Source of the DNA: Balaenoptera acutorostrata
Lineage: Eukaryota; Chordata; Mammalia; Artiodactyla; Balaenopteridae
DNA: 64,000 nt
Assembly (NCBI RefSeq): GCF_949987535.1
Contig: NC_080067.1
Location: 78,517,985 to 78,581,984, forward strand
Reading direction: 5' to 3'
The position numbers were made by a program, and so were the translations under genes. Below, piece by piece: positions 22,982 to 35,114 of the stretch (its first letter is position 1; every line of letters starts with the position of its first letter). The notes beneath the pieces are model-generated. The model was not told the origin of the DNA and searched no databases. It saw only the letters and a list, made by a program, of their open reading frames with translations.

Positions 22982-24328
22982 ACAAACATGACTTCCCCTC
23001 AGACTTAATAAGATCTAACATTACTGAAGGCTCTTTAGCCTAGAAAGAAAGGCACCAGCCACTGCAGGTGGAACAGAAGAATCAAAAAATCAATATCCTA
23101 ATTTCAGCATGCTAATAACTTACTACGAAAAGCTGTATTACTTTTCTGTGCATCAGTTTTCTCTGGGGGCGGGGCGGGGGGGAGAAGATGACTGAACACA
23201 TGTTTACTTCTGCTTCCTTTCCAAATTCCATTAAGATGACAGAAATGGAGTTTTAAAAAAGGCAAAACCTCTCAAGGACAATGACAACAAAAAAGGAGAC
23301 AAGAGCAATAAAACTGCTGAAAGAAGAAAGCAGATGAACGAGTGATAACAGACTTAGCCAGCCAAAAGAGCTGAAATCTAAGCCAGCAGTAGGGGAAGCC
23401 AAGGAGCAAGTTACAGGACCTCAGAAAGGCTCAGGAACCAAGAGCAACAATACCTATGAAGGTCAGGGAATGGAGGAGAGCTGAAAAAGGAAGGACTGGT
23501 TGAAAGTCTGAATAAGAAGCAATTAGACTCCAAGATCCCTTCTCCTACCATGGCAAATTATCAAAGTTTCACTTTCTCAAGTAAATGAACTAGAACAGTC
23601 AGGCACATCATGTACAGCTGAGGGCAGGGGTACAAACAGGAGGATAAACCAGTTTACATAGGGAATTCCTCCCCAACCTCTTTCCCCACTTAGCTCCCAG
23701 AAAAGTTTATACCCCCAAGGAGGAGGTCAGTTCTGGGGGTGGGCAAGGGGTGGGGTAGGGATAGATCATTCAAAAAGACCAACAGATACTGATATTTGGG
23801 GATGCCACAACTACACAGGCCCAATTACCCCAAAGTTTAAGAAGCAATGAAACCCCCAAATCCATTCCCAACTCTGCATAGCAGGTGACTGTCCCTCCCC
23901 TACCCAAGATTAGAAGTTTCTCCTTCAGAAAGGAAGTTCTGCAGACAAGGGGATCCCAGGAACAGTTTGAAGATGGAACTATATATTGAATATAAGACCC
24001 CACAACACTTTCCCAATCATCTCCCAAAACGCTGGCAGTCTGTCTTACCCGGCCAAGCAGGAGGTTGGAAGATTCTTCTTCAGAGAAACTGATTAATCCA
24101 CAAGAATATACATAAGTACAGGTATGCCCCCACAGAATGGCCCAGCATGGCCCACAGTGCACCCCACAACTGACAAGTCCCACCACAAGCTCCGAACCTC
24201 CAAGCAACTTCTTAGTGGTCAAATGACAGCATAACTAAGAATCACTACACTTCCAGGGATAAAAAGTAGACCAAACAAACAGATAAAAGCAAAAGCGTAT
24301 TTAGAGAACTTAAAAAACCTGAGGAGGG

Positions 24329-24603
24329 GGCTTCCCTGGTGGCGCAGTGGTTGAGAGTCTGCCTGCCAATGCAGGGGACACGGGTTCGAACCCTGGTCTG
24401 GGAAGATCCCACATGCCGCGGGGCAACTCGGTCCGTGAGCCACAATTGCTGAGCCTGCGCGTCTGGTGCCTGTGCTCCGCAAAAGAGAGGCCGCGATAGT
24501 GAGGGGCCCGCGCACCGCGATGAAGAGTGGCCCCCGCTTGCCACAACTAGAGAAAGCCCTCGCACAGAAAAGAAGACCTAACACAGCCATAAATAAATAA
24601 GTA

Positions 24604-24631
<28 letters not shown>
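24329..24631 (+). repeat. CHR-type SINE, full length
   Basis: Long form with an A-run of about 25 bases. Target-site duplication aaaaacctgaggagggg is seen on both sides (before 24329 and after 24631). The intact duplication and long A-run suggest a young copy. Confidence 0.95.
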
Positions 24632-24640
<9 letters not shown>

Positions 24641-24689
24641 GGAGGGGAGAGAAGGGAAGTTATTGTTTAATGTGAAGAGCTTCAGTTCA

Positions 24690-25860
24690 GGAAAATTAAA
24701 ATGGGTCTCAGGATGGATGGTGGTGATGGTTGCACAGCAATATGAATGTATTTAATGCCACTGAACTGTATACCTAAAAATGATTTAAATGGTAAATTTT
24801 ATGTTATGTATATTTTACCACAATTTTTTTTTAAAAAGAGAGAAGAAAACAAACCCCAACGCTATCGTCAAAGAAGAAAATATTACATCCACTGGGGAAA
24901 AAAAGAATGGGATTTTTTTTTTAAAGGAACAGCTAAAAAAATAAAGGAGCTTAGGACACTTAAAATAGCAAAAATGAAAAACTCAACAGAAAGTAAAGGG
25001 CTAATATTACTAATATTTAATATCTTAAATTGAGGGATAAAGGAAAAGGCTGATGGAAAAATGGGAAAAAGACATAATGAAACGATTCACAAATAAAGAT
25101 TTTTAAATGGCCCTTAAACATAAGTAAAGATGTTCAACTTCATTCATTAAAAAATTGTCAAGGGGGCTTGGGAGATAGGCAAAATGGGTGAAAGGAGTCA
25201 AAGGTACAAACCTCCATAAATAAACATATAAACAAGTCATTCATGGCGATGTACTGTACAGCATGGTGACTATAGTTAATAATACTGTATTACATATTTG
25301 AAAGCCGCTAAAAGTAAAGCCCTCATCACAAGAAAAAAAATTTGAGGGGGTGGGGAGCTATGTATGGTGACGGATTTAACTAGACTTATTGTAATTATTT
25401 TGCAGTGTATACAAATGTTAAACCATTATGTTGTACACCTGAAACTAATATAATATTATATGTCAATTTTACCTCAAAGAAATTTGGCAAAAGTTATAGC
25501 AACACGTTTTGCTGGTGGGAGAAAAAAACTTTCATACTTTGCTGGTTGGTGGGAATACAAACTGATAAAGTCATTTTGGAGGGGAATTTGGTAATATCTA
25601 ACAAAACCATACAAGTATTCACCTTTTAATCCAACAACTCCACTTTTAGGAATTTACCCTGAAGATACATCTCCAATAATAATGAAAATACATAGTACAT
25701 GGTTATTCACTGCAACACTGTAATTGCAAAATACTGGAAACAAACTAAATGCCCATACATAGGGCAGTGGTTGCATAAACTATGGTTCATCCGCACAATG
25801 AATGAAGCTATAACATAATAAGGATAAGGTCTATGAACTAACATGGAGTAATTTCCGGTT
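24690..25860 (+). mobile_element. L1M fragments, rearranged
   Basis: Two L1M 3' ends (24705-24835 and 25150-25485, the second with 'gttgtacacctgaaactaat') are followed by ORF2 C-terminal sequence (25500-25830). The order is not that of one element, so at least two insertions or a rearrangement is needed. Confidence 0.65.
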
Positions 25861-26644
25861 TAAATGAAAAAAACAGAGTTCAAATGAGTATCAATGGTAT
25901 GCCACTGCAATAGTTTAGCCATGTGTACAGTTACGGAGAACAGTCCACACAAGATCACCCTCACTTCTGACAACAACTGAAAGTTCAGGGAGTTTCCAAA
26001 ACCACCCTCAGGTCTGATACTTTGTCAGAAGGACTCACAGAACTCACTGAAAACTGTTAATAGTTATGGCTTACTACAGCTGAAGAATGTGGATTAAAAT
26101 CATCCAAGTGAAGAACTACATAGTGCAGAGTCCAGGGGAAGTAACAAATGAGGCGCTTCCAGTTGTCCTCTCCCCATGGAGTAGAGACAGCATTACTTTC
26201 CCAGCACCAATGTGTGACAAAGTGTGACAAGAATTGCCAGCCAGTGAAGCTCACCTAAGCCTTGATGTCCAGAGTTTTTATGGGGGTTCATAGGCATAAC
26301 ACATGACTGAGCTCAGTCTTCAACCCCTCTGGAGATCCACTGATATCAAAGTCATTACCCTAAATCACACTCTTGGTTTTTCTGGCGTGGCCAATCCCCA
26401 TCCTAAATCATATTGTTAGATCAGTGACCCAAGGCCCCCAGGCAAATAAAGACACTCCAATCAGACATAACATTCCAAGTGTTTAGAGATTACCTCCTAA
26501 AAGCCAAGGATAAAGGCTTTCTTTTTGTGCAAGGTTAATTCTTTACTATATTATATATAGCCACCTTTCATAAAAGAAAAAATAAGAAAATATACATGTA
26601 TCTGCCCTTTCGTGCCTCCCAAATAAATTAATAATATAAAAATC

Positions 26645-26962
26645 AGGGCTTCCCTGGTGGCGCAGTGGTTAAGAATCCGCCTGCCAACGCAGGGGACACG
26701 GGTTCAAGCCCTGGTCCAGGAAGATCCCACATGCCATGGAGCAACTAAGCCCGCGAGCCACAACTACTGAGCCCGCATGCCACAACCACTGAAGCCCGCA
26801 CGCCTAAAGCCCGGGCTCTGCAACAAGAGAAGCCACTGCAATAAGAAGTCCGTGCACCGCAACAGAGTAGCCCCTGCTCGCTGCAACTAGAGAAAGCCCG
26901 CACACAGCAACGAAGACCCAATGCAGCCAAAAATTAATTAATTAATTAATTTAAAAAGAAAG
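26645..26962 (+). repeat. CHR-type SINE, full length
   Basis: Long form of a slightly different subtype ('gaagcccgcacgcctaaagccc', 'gccactgcaataagaag'), with an AATT-rich tail. Confidence 0.92.
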
Positions 26963-27184
26963 TTAAATGTCAAGCTTGCAAGAAGGAAAGCAATCCAATT
27001 TATACAACAGTGCCTCAAAACAGGTCAGGAATTGGCAGCAGGAGGTTCTGTAAGTGGGGTGTGAACATGGTGCTAAAAACAAGAGGATAGATCAAATCAT
27101 TTAGATACCCTCCTACTCGCCACAAAAACCAGCCAACTGCCCCTCCCTGATCCTTGCAGAAGCCTGGAGTGTTATTTTCTAGAC

Positions 27185-27395
27185 TAGAACAGCACTGGCC
27201 AATAGTTCTGCAATGATAGAAATATTCTATATCTGCCCTGTCCCATATGGAAGTCTCTGGAAACATGTGGTTACTGACCACTTGAAATGTGTGTAGTGCA
27301 ACTGAGGAACGAAATATTTAATTTTAATTATTTAAATTTAAGTTGCTACATGTGGCTAGTGGCTACCACATTGGATAATGCAGCCCTAAAGGAAA
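27185..27395. repeat. Palindromic non-autonomous DNA element (family not assigned)
   Basis: Ends 'cactggccaatagttct' and 'ggctaccacattggataatgc' with 'acatgtgg..cttgaaatgtg' inside: a common mammalian hAT-like palindromic repeat whose name I cannot fix from memory. Confidence 0.5.
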
Positions 27396-27637
27396 AACAA
27401 AGGATTCCTGGACTGGAAAACTTCTGGTGCAGTTGAGAATGAGGGTATCATACTGAAAATAGTTGAGTTAAATGAACATGAGTGTTTACATACTGAATGC
27501 TAAGATCTCTACCATTTCCCCCAGTTTAGCTACAAGACTGTTGACAGCCCAGCTTATAAGCTCCAAGCAGAAGATCTGAAGATTCTTCTTTGGGAAATCT
27601 GCCTAGCCAAAGAAAAAAGAAAAAGATAATACTGTTG

Positions 27638-27945
27638 GGTTTCCCTGGTGGCGCAGTGGTTGAGAATCTGCCTGCCAATGCAGGGGACACGGGTTCGAGC
27701 CCTGGTCTGGGAAGATCCCACACGCCGCGGAGCAACTAGGCCCGTGAGCCACAACTACTGAGCCTGCGCGTCTGGAGCCTGTGCTCCGCAACAAGAGAGG
27801 CCGCGACAGTGAAAGGCCCGCGCACCGCGATGAGGAGTGGCGCCCGCTTGCCGCAACTAGAGAAAGCCCTCGCACAGAAACGAAGACCCAACATAGCCAA
27901 AAAAAATAAAAATAAATAAATAAATTTTAAAAATTAAAAAAAAAA
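27638..27945 (+). repeat. CHR-type SINE, full length
   Basis: Long form. Target-site duplication aaaagataatactgttg at 27621-27637 and 27946-27962. Confidence 0.95.
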
Positions 27946-28149
27946 AAAAGATAATACTGTTGAAGGTTCTCCAATAAGAGTCTAGCCAGAGTACCCTAAA
28001 ATCAACATATCCCAAGCATGAACTCAGAGTACATGTAATTAAAATTAAAAGCAACCTCCACATGGGGTCCCTTAACATTTTTGCCCCTGTATTCTCGGCC
28101 ATACTGTTGTGTGTTCACCAAATACCAACATTCCTTCAAAGATAAAATA

Positions 28150-28312
28150 GGGAATTCCTTGGTGGTCCAGTGTTTGGGACTCCACGCTTTCACTGCTGAG
28201 GGCCAAGGTTCAATCCCTGGTAGGGGAACTAAGATCCCATAAGCCATGGGGTGTGGTCAGAAAGTCATAATAATAATAAAATAAAGAGCATAGCAAATAT
28301 GGATTTAAAAAA
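28150..28312 (+). repeat. CHR-type SINE, short form
   Basis: Short form, A-rich tail, flanks aaagataaaat / aaagataaaac. Confidence 0.88.
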
Positions 28313-29062
28313 AAAGATAAAACACACACACAAGGGAAACAGAAGTGAGCTTTCAACTCTTATTAGATACTCACTGACCCTAGGACAGCCTGAAGTCTGA
28401 ACAATCCTTGAGGGGTCCAATATTTACTTGAGTAAAAGTTTGCAGTGCAACCACTGTACAGATTAACTCAAGCATCACTATGAAAAAGTTCTTTCTCCTG
28501 TAGGTAATAAGACAATAATGAGAATAGCTGCTGTGCAGTGAATAAACAAGGGAGAGGTTATCCGCCCCCCAAAAAATGAGACTGAATGGTTTGTAGTAGG
28601 AAACAAGATTAAAAACAAAACAAAAATAAAAAATATTGCCCATTGGCATCAGAGGACATGAATGAACCATAAAAAGGTCCAGATTGAGAATTGGAGACTT
28701 GTACATTTATGGTACCTACTGATGATAGGTACATTCAGCTACCACATATAAAGTAGATTAAGTTAAATATCCGATTTTGGTCTCAAGTCCTTACAGACAG
28801 AGAAGACTGCCTCAAGGACCAGCAAGTGACTTCTAAACTCCACTTCTCACTGGGTCTTCAAGTTGTCACTACCCGCCCCCCCGCCTTTGTTTCTACGTTA
28901 AACCCGTAATATCAGTTTACGTTAAAATTGTGAACCCTGGGTTCCCATTTATCCTTTCTCAATACCTCTACTTGAAAAGTGTATTCTGTCAGAATCTGAA
29001 ATTCAACAATTTTTAGGCTTCAGAATTAAGGTATTTCAGACACAAAACTTAAAAATTTAGAG

Positions 29063-29169
29063 GGACTTCTCTGGTGGTCCAGTGGTTAAGACTCCACGCT
29101 TCCAATGCAGGGGGCTCGGGTTCAATCCCTGGTCAGGGAACTATGATCCCACATGTCGCATGGCTTGGC

Positions 29170-29202
<33 letters not shown>
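29063..29202 (+). repeat. CHR-type SINE, short form with long A-run
   Basis: Short form ending in about 30 A (29171-29200); flanks aatttagag / aattagaga. Confidence 0.9.
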
Positions 29203-29203
<1 letters not shown>

Positions 29204-30374
29204 AGAGACTCAGTGACTTGGTTTTTCATCTTAAACACATACCATATGTCTCTCTAGATTCTGAATTTATAGATTACCTCTCTGTTAACATGGCTTTGTT
29301 AATCAGTGAATTCAGAATGCTCTGCGTCATCTGGTTGTAGGAAGTTAACATGCTATAAACAGGGTTATTTTTAAAAAGAAAATAATTCAGCATCTTCCTT
29401 TAGAGGATTTGTGATGTAGGGTCCATTTCTGGCTCTATTACTAACACAACCTTTTCATCGTTTCAGTGATTCTTATTCAAAGGATAATTTGCTAATGAAT
29501 ATATCTCCCCAAAAGAGAAAGTTCAACTCTGCCTGATGATCTATTACCTTAAGAATGCTGAAAATATTAACCACCCCCCCCAAAAAAAAGTCACGACATT
29601 TTCACTATAATGGGCAAGAAAAATACTTATGAGGCACTGTTACTTCCTTATCAGTTGATCCTTTCTAGATATCTATCAAATTCTTTAAATCAGTGGCACG
29701 GTACAATTAACCAAAAAAGAAAAAGGGACTAAAAATTCAAGGACAAGCTTAAGGCAATACCAAGAGCCTCTGGTTAAATCAGGTGTTTGTAAGGTAATAA
29801 GAGACGTTATAGGGCTTCTCTAACAGTTCTCAAATTGAGTTACATAGGAAGCTGGCTAGTGATACAAAGTAAGACATCATGCATACCAGGATTGTGGAGG
29901 ATGGTGGTAGAGAGAAACCTGTGGACAGTACAGTGGGTTTATGACAAGCCAGAACAAAAGCAAAAATATTCTTTAACTGGAATTCTTCCATGGTTTATGA
30001 AGGCTTGGCATAAAAGTCTACTAGGAAACACTGATTTATAAAGTGATATGGTCTTTATATAATTCTGCCAACAACAACAAAAAAACCTAAGCAACATTTA
30101 GTAAAATATTTTACTGTAAAATCTAATACTTTCATCAAAGAGCATTAAGGAGTCTAATTGCATAGGGAACTATGAAAACAGAATTACACAGAGCTACTGA
30201 CAAATGACTTTTTTCCCCTTCTGTGCTCTCAGAGCTACAAAACCTGAAATAGTACTATTGATTCAAGTAAGGTTATTTGTTAAGGAAAGGAAAAAAAAGA
30301 GAAAAAAATTTTAAAGGCATAGGCAACAAACTAATTGACACTTCACCTCTCTGAGCCTGTTTATAAACTAAAAT

Positions 30375-30545
30375 CTGCGTTTTCAAACAGTGAATATCAC
30401 CTGAAAAGCTTTTTAAAAATCGCTAACACCCGGGTCCCATTTCAGATCTATTAAGGTAGTGTCTGGGCATCTGGGGTTTTGTTTTAATTCCCCAACTGAT
30501 TCTGATGTCCTTGCAGGTTTTGGAACCACTGGATTAGATGACCCT
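30375..30545 (+). repeat. MER5-like remnant
   Basis: Weak match to the MER5A order ('atcacctgaaaagctttttaaaaatc', 'ggtcccatttcagatctatta', 'ttctgatg..gttttggaaccactg'). Confidence 0.5.
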
Positions 30546-31319
30546 CAAGGTCCCTTCCGTATCCATGACTTAAAATTCCAAATTGACAATTCTGTGTCAA
30601 AGGAACTGAAGATTGCACTTCATCATGCTTCACTGAGCATCATCACACTCCAATGAGGTAAGGCAAGTATCCTTAATTTGTCTCACCAAGCAACTGTAAG
30701 AACAGGTGCTACTCACTCAAGTCACTGATTGCACCTCCCTTCTCTCCTCCCCAAACACTTCTCTTAGGGTCTATTTAAACTTCAGAGCAGGGAATGGTCT
30801 TCTCTCACCAATATAGAGAAAGGTATTTCCTCATATTAACTTAGAACTGTAATGTTCAGCCACTCAAAGGATTCAAGTCCCTACATTTATTCTCTGAACA
30901 TTTTCAATTAACATGAAATGCTTTAGAGGCAGAGGGAGGAGTCTTCAGAAACGTGCAAAGAATTCCTTCTAAAGTGGGCCAAGGTGTGAATGAAGCCCCT
31001 CCCAGCTTTTCTCCTAGAAAGGGCCCACTAGACATACTGAGCAAGAAGCAAAACTGATTTAGGTCATCCCTCATACACCAATAATGTGTAATCAATAAGC
31101 ATGAGACCTCTGGGTGACTAGGAGGAACTGATTTCTTTCTAATGCTGCCCGACCCAAAGAAGAGACTGCAGTTAGGTTTTAACCACAAGATCCTAGGATC
31201 TCTTCTGGCACCCTTCTCCATACCAAGCGTAGTTATTCTGGGTAAGAGACATAATTAAGAACCTACCATTTAAGCGTCCTGGGTATTCTTAAACCGACTT
31301 TAACCTGATTCCCAAAATA

Positions 31320-31490
31320 TTTCATGATTAACGTTCTGTTTTCTTCATTTCATTTAATCCTCCCAACTAATTTATATAGGTATAAGAAAGTTCCACTTTA
31401 CATGGGTTAAAAATGTCTACACAAGATTAAAGCCACCACCAAGTGGCAGGCCAGGATTTCAATTCAGCTTTTCGAACTCCAAGTCCAAAA
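31320..31490 (+). repeat. MIR element
   Basis: 'tcatttaatcctcccaac' core followed by 'ctttacatgggtt' and 'gtggcaggccaggatttcaa', the MIR order. About 250 bp from the CpG island. Confidence 0.65.
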
Positions 31491-32064
31491 CCCTTATCTC
31501 CGACATCCTCTCCGAACCCCTCCTCCCCCAAAAGAGTGGTCATACACAGGAACGGGGGTTGATACTGCCTAGCATAAACAGAAGGGAAAAACAGGCTTCC
31601 TACCGCACAAATGTTCAATTGTGCCATACCCGTTCACTAGAACAGGGTCCCAGGAGTGTGAGGATGGAACCAAAGGCAGGAAGGAAGCAGAATTGTCCGA
31701 ACAAATAAAACCCAAGACGGCAGGAGCTGGAGGACCTCTACCAGCAGCTCTTCCGCTCAAAGATTCCCCCGGCTTCAGGAGCAGCGGCCGGGGGCGCTAG
31801 CCCTCTCCGCTTCTGCGTCGTACAGCTCGGACTGGCGAGAAAAAGGGGACACTGGTCCCTCAGGAGGAGCTCCTTCCCCGCCCCCGGAAAGGCACAACAG
31901 CGCCCGGGGAGAAATCCGCTGCCTGTGGTTCGGCGGTGGGGGAAGAGCAGCGCTCGAGGCCTCCAGGCCACGGTGCTGAGCTGGCGCGCACTGGCGCGAG
32001 AATGGCCAGCCAGCCTGGTCCATCAGTCATTCGCCGTATTTGACACCCGGGCTCCCCCGCTTAC

Positions 32065-32220
32065 CTACGTCCCTCGCTGCCGGCACCTGCCCCGCCGTGG
32101 GTCCAGATACTGCGGCAGCTCGGACTGCGGCCCCGCCTTCGCCAGCTTTAAGGGAAAGCCCGTCAGCCAGCAGACGTCCGGCCTGCTTGCAGCGGCCACA
32201 GCCACCGAGCTTCCTCTGGA
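32065..32220 (-). other. SENP5: SENP5 exon 1, non-coding (predicted)
   Basis: Prediction from sequence alone. A strong donor, GACGTAG|GTAAGC, stands at 32065/32064 on the minus strand, inside the CpG island. A TATA-like TTATAA next to a CRE half-site (32246-32257) would place transcription start near 32220. The exon would be about 155 nt of 5'UTR, spliced to exon 2 at 21805. No cDNA evidence is available to me. Confidence 0.45.
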
Positions 32221-32245
32221 GCCACTGCCGAAGAGCCGGCGCTCA

Positions 32246-32257
32246 CTTATAACGTCA
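32246..32257 (-). promoter_or_regulatory. SENP5: CRE half-site fused to a TATA-like box
   Basis: Minus strand reads TGACGTTATAAG: a CREB/ATF half-site running straight into TTATAA. It sits 25-30 bp 5' of the predicted start. Confidence 0.45.
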
Positions 32258-32734
32258 CCTCCTTCGGTGCCCTTCCGCCTCAGCCCCGCCCGCGCCGCGT
32301 GCAGAGGGCGGGGGAGGGAGCGAGAGCTCGGCGCTGGGGGCGTGGCCCCGCCTTCTCTCCGCTCCCGGCGGCGCACGCTCCCCCGCCCTCCCGGGACGTC
32401 TTTCTGAAGATCGGCGCCCCTGGCGTCAGGACTCCGCCTTTGGTCGCGGACCCGGCTCTTCCCTCTTTGCGCGTGAGGATTGTAGAAACTGTGATCTGAA
32501 CATTGCAGAACGGGTTTGAGACTTCTTTACAGCCTGCTCTCAAGTTTTTAACCCCCATAGGGCTAAGGCAAACCGCACTTACTATATGGCGTCTCCCTCC
32601 ACTAATCCCGTTTCCCTTTGGTCAAAAGCGAAGGACCACATTGCTGCTCTGGCTGCACTTTGAGGCCTGGCCCAAGCTTTTATTCCCTGTTTTTTCCATG
32701 GTGATCTTTCCCCTTGGCATTGCGATGTGCCTCT

Positions 32735-32880
32735 GTATCTCTGACCCGCCTCTCCTCAACTGAGAACACTTCCCCAGGAGGGCAGAACCTGGTCTTATTC
32801 ACCGTTGTAGCCCCAGCCAGCACCAAATAGTGACTGGCCTACAAGTGCTTAGTAAGTCTGTGCAATAAATCTATTATTCT
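32735..32880 (+). repeat. LINE2 3' end
   Basis: 'aggagggcagaacctggtct', 'ttcaccgttgtagccccag' and 'gcttagtaagtctgtgcaataaat' follow the L2 3' consensus. Confidence 0.7.
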
Positions 32881-32901
32881 CTTTCTGAACAAAGAGGGAA
32901 G

Positions 32902-32909
32902 TGACGTCA
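32902..32909. promoter_or_regulatory. Palindromic CRE (TGACGTCA)
   Basis: A perfect 8-bp CRE about 0.7 kb upstream of the predicted SENP5 start. It sits outside the CpG island, so it may be chance. Confidence 0.4.
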
Positions 32910-33419
32910 GTCTGATATGTTAAAGCACGATTCTTTCAACAAGCATTTTTTTTTTAAATGTGAGCATGAAGTAATATTTCTCTTGCAATCCCTCAGTCTA
33001 ATTGTGGGGAGACATACATAATTTTAATACGATATCCTGACAGGTAGAAAATATAATAATACCAGATTTATTGTGGAAGATGAATTCAATTTTGGCCGTA
33101 TTCGATTTCTGGAATAGAGTGGAGATGTATATTATGGAATACCAAGGGTGGGGTGCTGGGAGCCTTGTGCCCCAGGTACAAGCAATAAGGGTGTGCATTG
33201 ACTGTAAAGAAGGTTAAAAAAATAATAAAACCGACTACAGTGTGGTTTGCTTTTAATCATCACACGTGTCAGCAAATTCTAACCAATGTCAGTGATAAAG
33301 TAGTCCTTTACAAACAAAAGCTTTTCTTGGTCTTCCTTATAAACAATTGCTGTAGTTATTGAGTTTTAATTTAAGTTTAAGCTCAGATTGGCACATTTCC
33401 TCAGTTTAAAAGTAAATCT

Positions 33420-34050
33420 TTTTGAGATTTCCACTTCCAGCCAAGATGGAATAAGAAATCAGATTTTACCCTTCCAACTGAAACAACTAAAAAACCAGAC
33501 GAGAAATATGAAACATTTATTTATTTTTTAATATCTGTTTATTTATGTGGATGCACCAGGTCTTAGTTGCGGCACGCAGGATCTTCGTTGCGGCATGCGG
33601 GATCTTTTAGTTGGAGCATGCAGAATCTTTTAGTTGGCGTATGCGGGATCTTTAGTTGCGGCATGTGAACTCTTAGTTGTGGCATGTGGGATCTAGTTCC
33701 CTGACCAGAGATCGAACCCGGGCCCCCTGTATTGGGAGCGCGGAGTCTTAGCCACTGGACTACTAAGGAAGTCCCTGAAACAACATTTAAAAAACATTTG
33801 ACATAAGGCAAAAAAGAATGGTGATCCCTGAGAGATGGACAATAAATGGGGTGAGCCCCCCCCAAATGCACCAGTTTACTGCCTGTCAAGAGTCTCCAGG
33901 ACAGTCACAGGTAGGGGAAACCAGGAGGAGCCTGGTGGTCTCCTTGTGTTGAGGGGAAGAAGCAGGGAGACTGGGAAGGCCAAAACAGCTAGAGTTCAGA
34001 GGAAAGAGTCCCCAGTGTAGAGACAGCTGCACAAAGAGAAAGTTCTAGCT
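33420..34050 (+). mobile_element. L1 5'UTR-like fragment split by a SINE
   Basis: 'tccacttccagccaagatgg' is a typical L1/HAL1 5' start; the sequence resumes after the SINE at 33776 and fades near 34050. Confidence 0.55.
33507..33775 (-). repeat. CHR-type SINE with repeated 'gttgcggcatgcgggatctt' units
   Basis: Minus-strand short form extended by about five copies of a 'tagttgcggcatgcgggatc'-like unit. Flanks gaaacattt and gaaacaacattt resemble a target-site duplication. Confidence 0.85.
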
Positions 34051-34059
34051 GCTTTTTAA

Positions 34060-35110
34060 TATTTTCTCTTTGTTGTTGATTTTCAGCCATTTGACTGTTT
34101 TGTTCCCTACTGTGGTTTTCCTTTTATTGATCTGGCCTGGGTTTCCCTGAGCTTCTCTAATTTTTGGGTTGACATCTTTCATCAGTCTGGGGAAATTCTC
34201 AGCCATTGTCTCTTCGACTATTGTTTTTGCTCCATTCTCTTATCTCTGTTCCTCTGGGAGTCCAATTACATATGTAAGATTATTTGACCTTGTTCACCAT
34301 ATGCTTTACACTTTGTATCATCTTTTTTTTGTCTCTTGATGTTTCTGTTTGAATGTTTTCTATTGACCTGTTTTTGAGTTTACTAATTCTCTCTTCTATA
34401 ATCTCCAGTCTGTTGTTATCAAATCTGTGCACAGTGTTCTTAATTTTTTTTTTTTTTTTTTTTTTTTTAGGATTTTATTTATTTATTTATTTATTTTGGC
34501 TGTGTTGGGTCTTCGGTTCGTGCGAGGGCTTTCTCCAGTTGCAGCAAGCGGGGGCCACTCTTCATCGCGGTGCGGGGACCGCTCTTCATCGCGGTGCGCG
34601 GGCCTTTCTCTATCGCGGCCCCTCCCGTCGCGGGGCACAGGCTCCAGACGCGCAGGCTCAGCAATTGTGGCATGTGGGATCTTCCCAGACCAGGGCTCGA
34701 ACCCGTGTCCCCTGCATTAGCAGGCAGATTCTCAACCACTGTGCCACCAGGGAAGCCCCTTAATTTTTAATATTGTATTTTCAACTTTAGAATTTGATTT
34801 GTTGTTATAATTTTTTAAATAGATTCGTTATCCATTGAAAGTCTCCATCTTTTCATCCATCTTGTTCATCTTTTCCTCTGTTTTCTTTATCTTATTCATC
34901 TGTTGTTTTTGTTTTTCGTTCTTTGTCTGCTAACTTCAACATTTTAATCATCTGTTGGTCCAGTTCAATGGTTCATTTTTCTCTTTTGATTATTAGTTAT
35001 GTTTCCCTGCCTCTTCACAGACTTGGTAATGTTTTCTTCTGTGCCAGACAGTGTGTATAAAAGAACTGTAGAGTGAGCCACCACATGATATTATCTCCCA
35101 GTAAGAGTTC
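34060..35110 (-). mobile_element. L1/HAL1 ORF1-region fragment
   Basis: Minus-strand L1-type sequence ('cagccattgtctcttcgact', 'ttttctattgacctgttttt', 'ccatcttttcatccatctt', 'gtgtataaaagaactgtaga'). Decayed, with a SINE inserted at 34447. Confidence 0.7.
34447..34757 (-). repeat. CHR-type SINE
   Basis: Minus-strand long form with a T-run at its left. Part of the body is duplicated (the 'ctcttcatcgcggtgcg' unit occurs twice, near 34558 and 34582). Flank cttaattttt on both sides. Confidence 0.92.
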
Positions 35111-35114
35111 CCCT

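Larger units (their letters stand above)
21806..32064 (-). other. SENP5: SENP5 intron 1 (predicted)
   Basis: The 3' end is firm, at the acceptor of exon 2. The 5' end rests on the predicted exon 1 donor at 32063-32064. Stretches 21810-22080, 22990-24300 (possibly L1/HAL1 5' sequence), 25860-26640, 28320-29060 and 29205-31300 hold no gene; apart from repeats listed here I see nothing definite in them. Confidence 0.6.
31740..32480. promoter_or_regulatory. SENP5: CpG island promoter of SENP5
   Basis: GC- and CpG-rich block in otherwise AT-rich DNA, with abrupt edges. It holds GC boxes (CCCCGCCC at 32284-32291 and a GGGGGCGTGGCC near 32336), many CpGs and a CRE-like site. It lies 5' of SENP5 exon 2 on the minus strand and is the only CpG island in the window, so it is assigned to SENP5. 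Such islands often fire both ways; open frames in it on the plus strand are what GC-rich DNA gives by chance. Confidence 0.85.

Noticed and set aside
31925..32407. 160-codon plus-strand frame in the CpG island
   Set aside because: GC-rich promoter DNA has few stops by chance; overlapping frames are open on both strands and no domain is recognisable.
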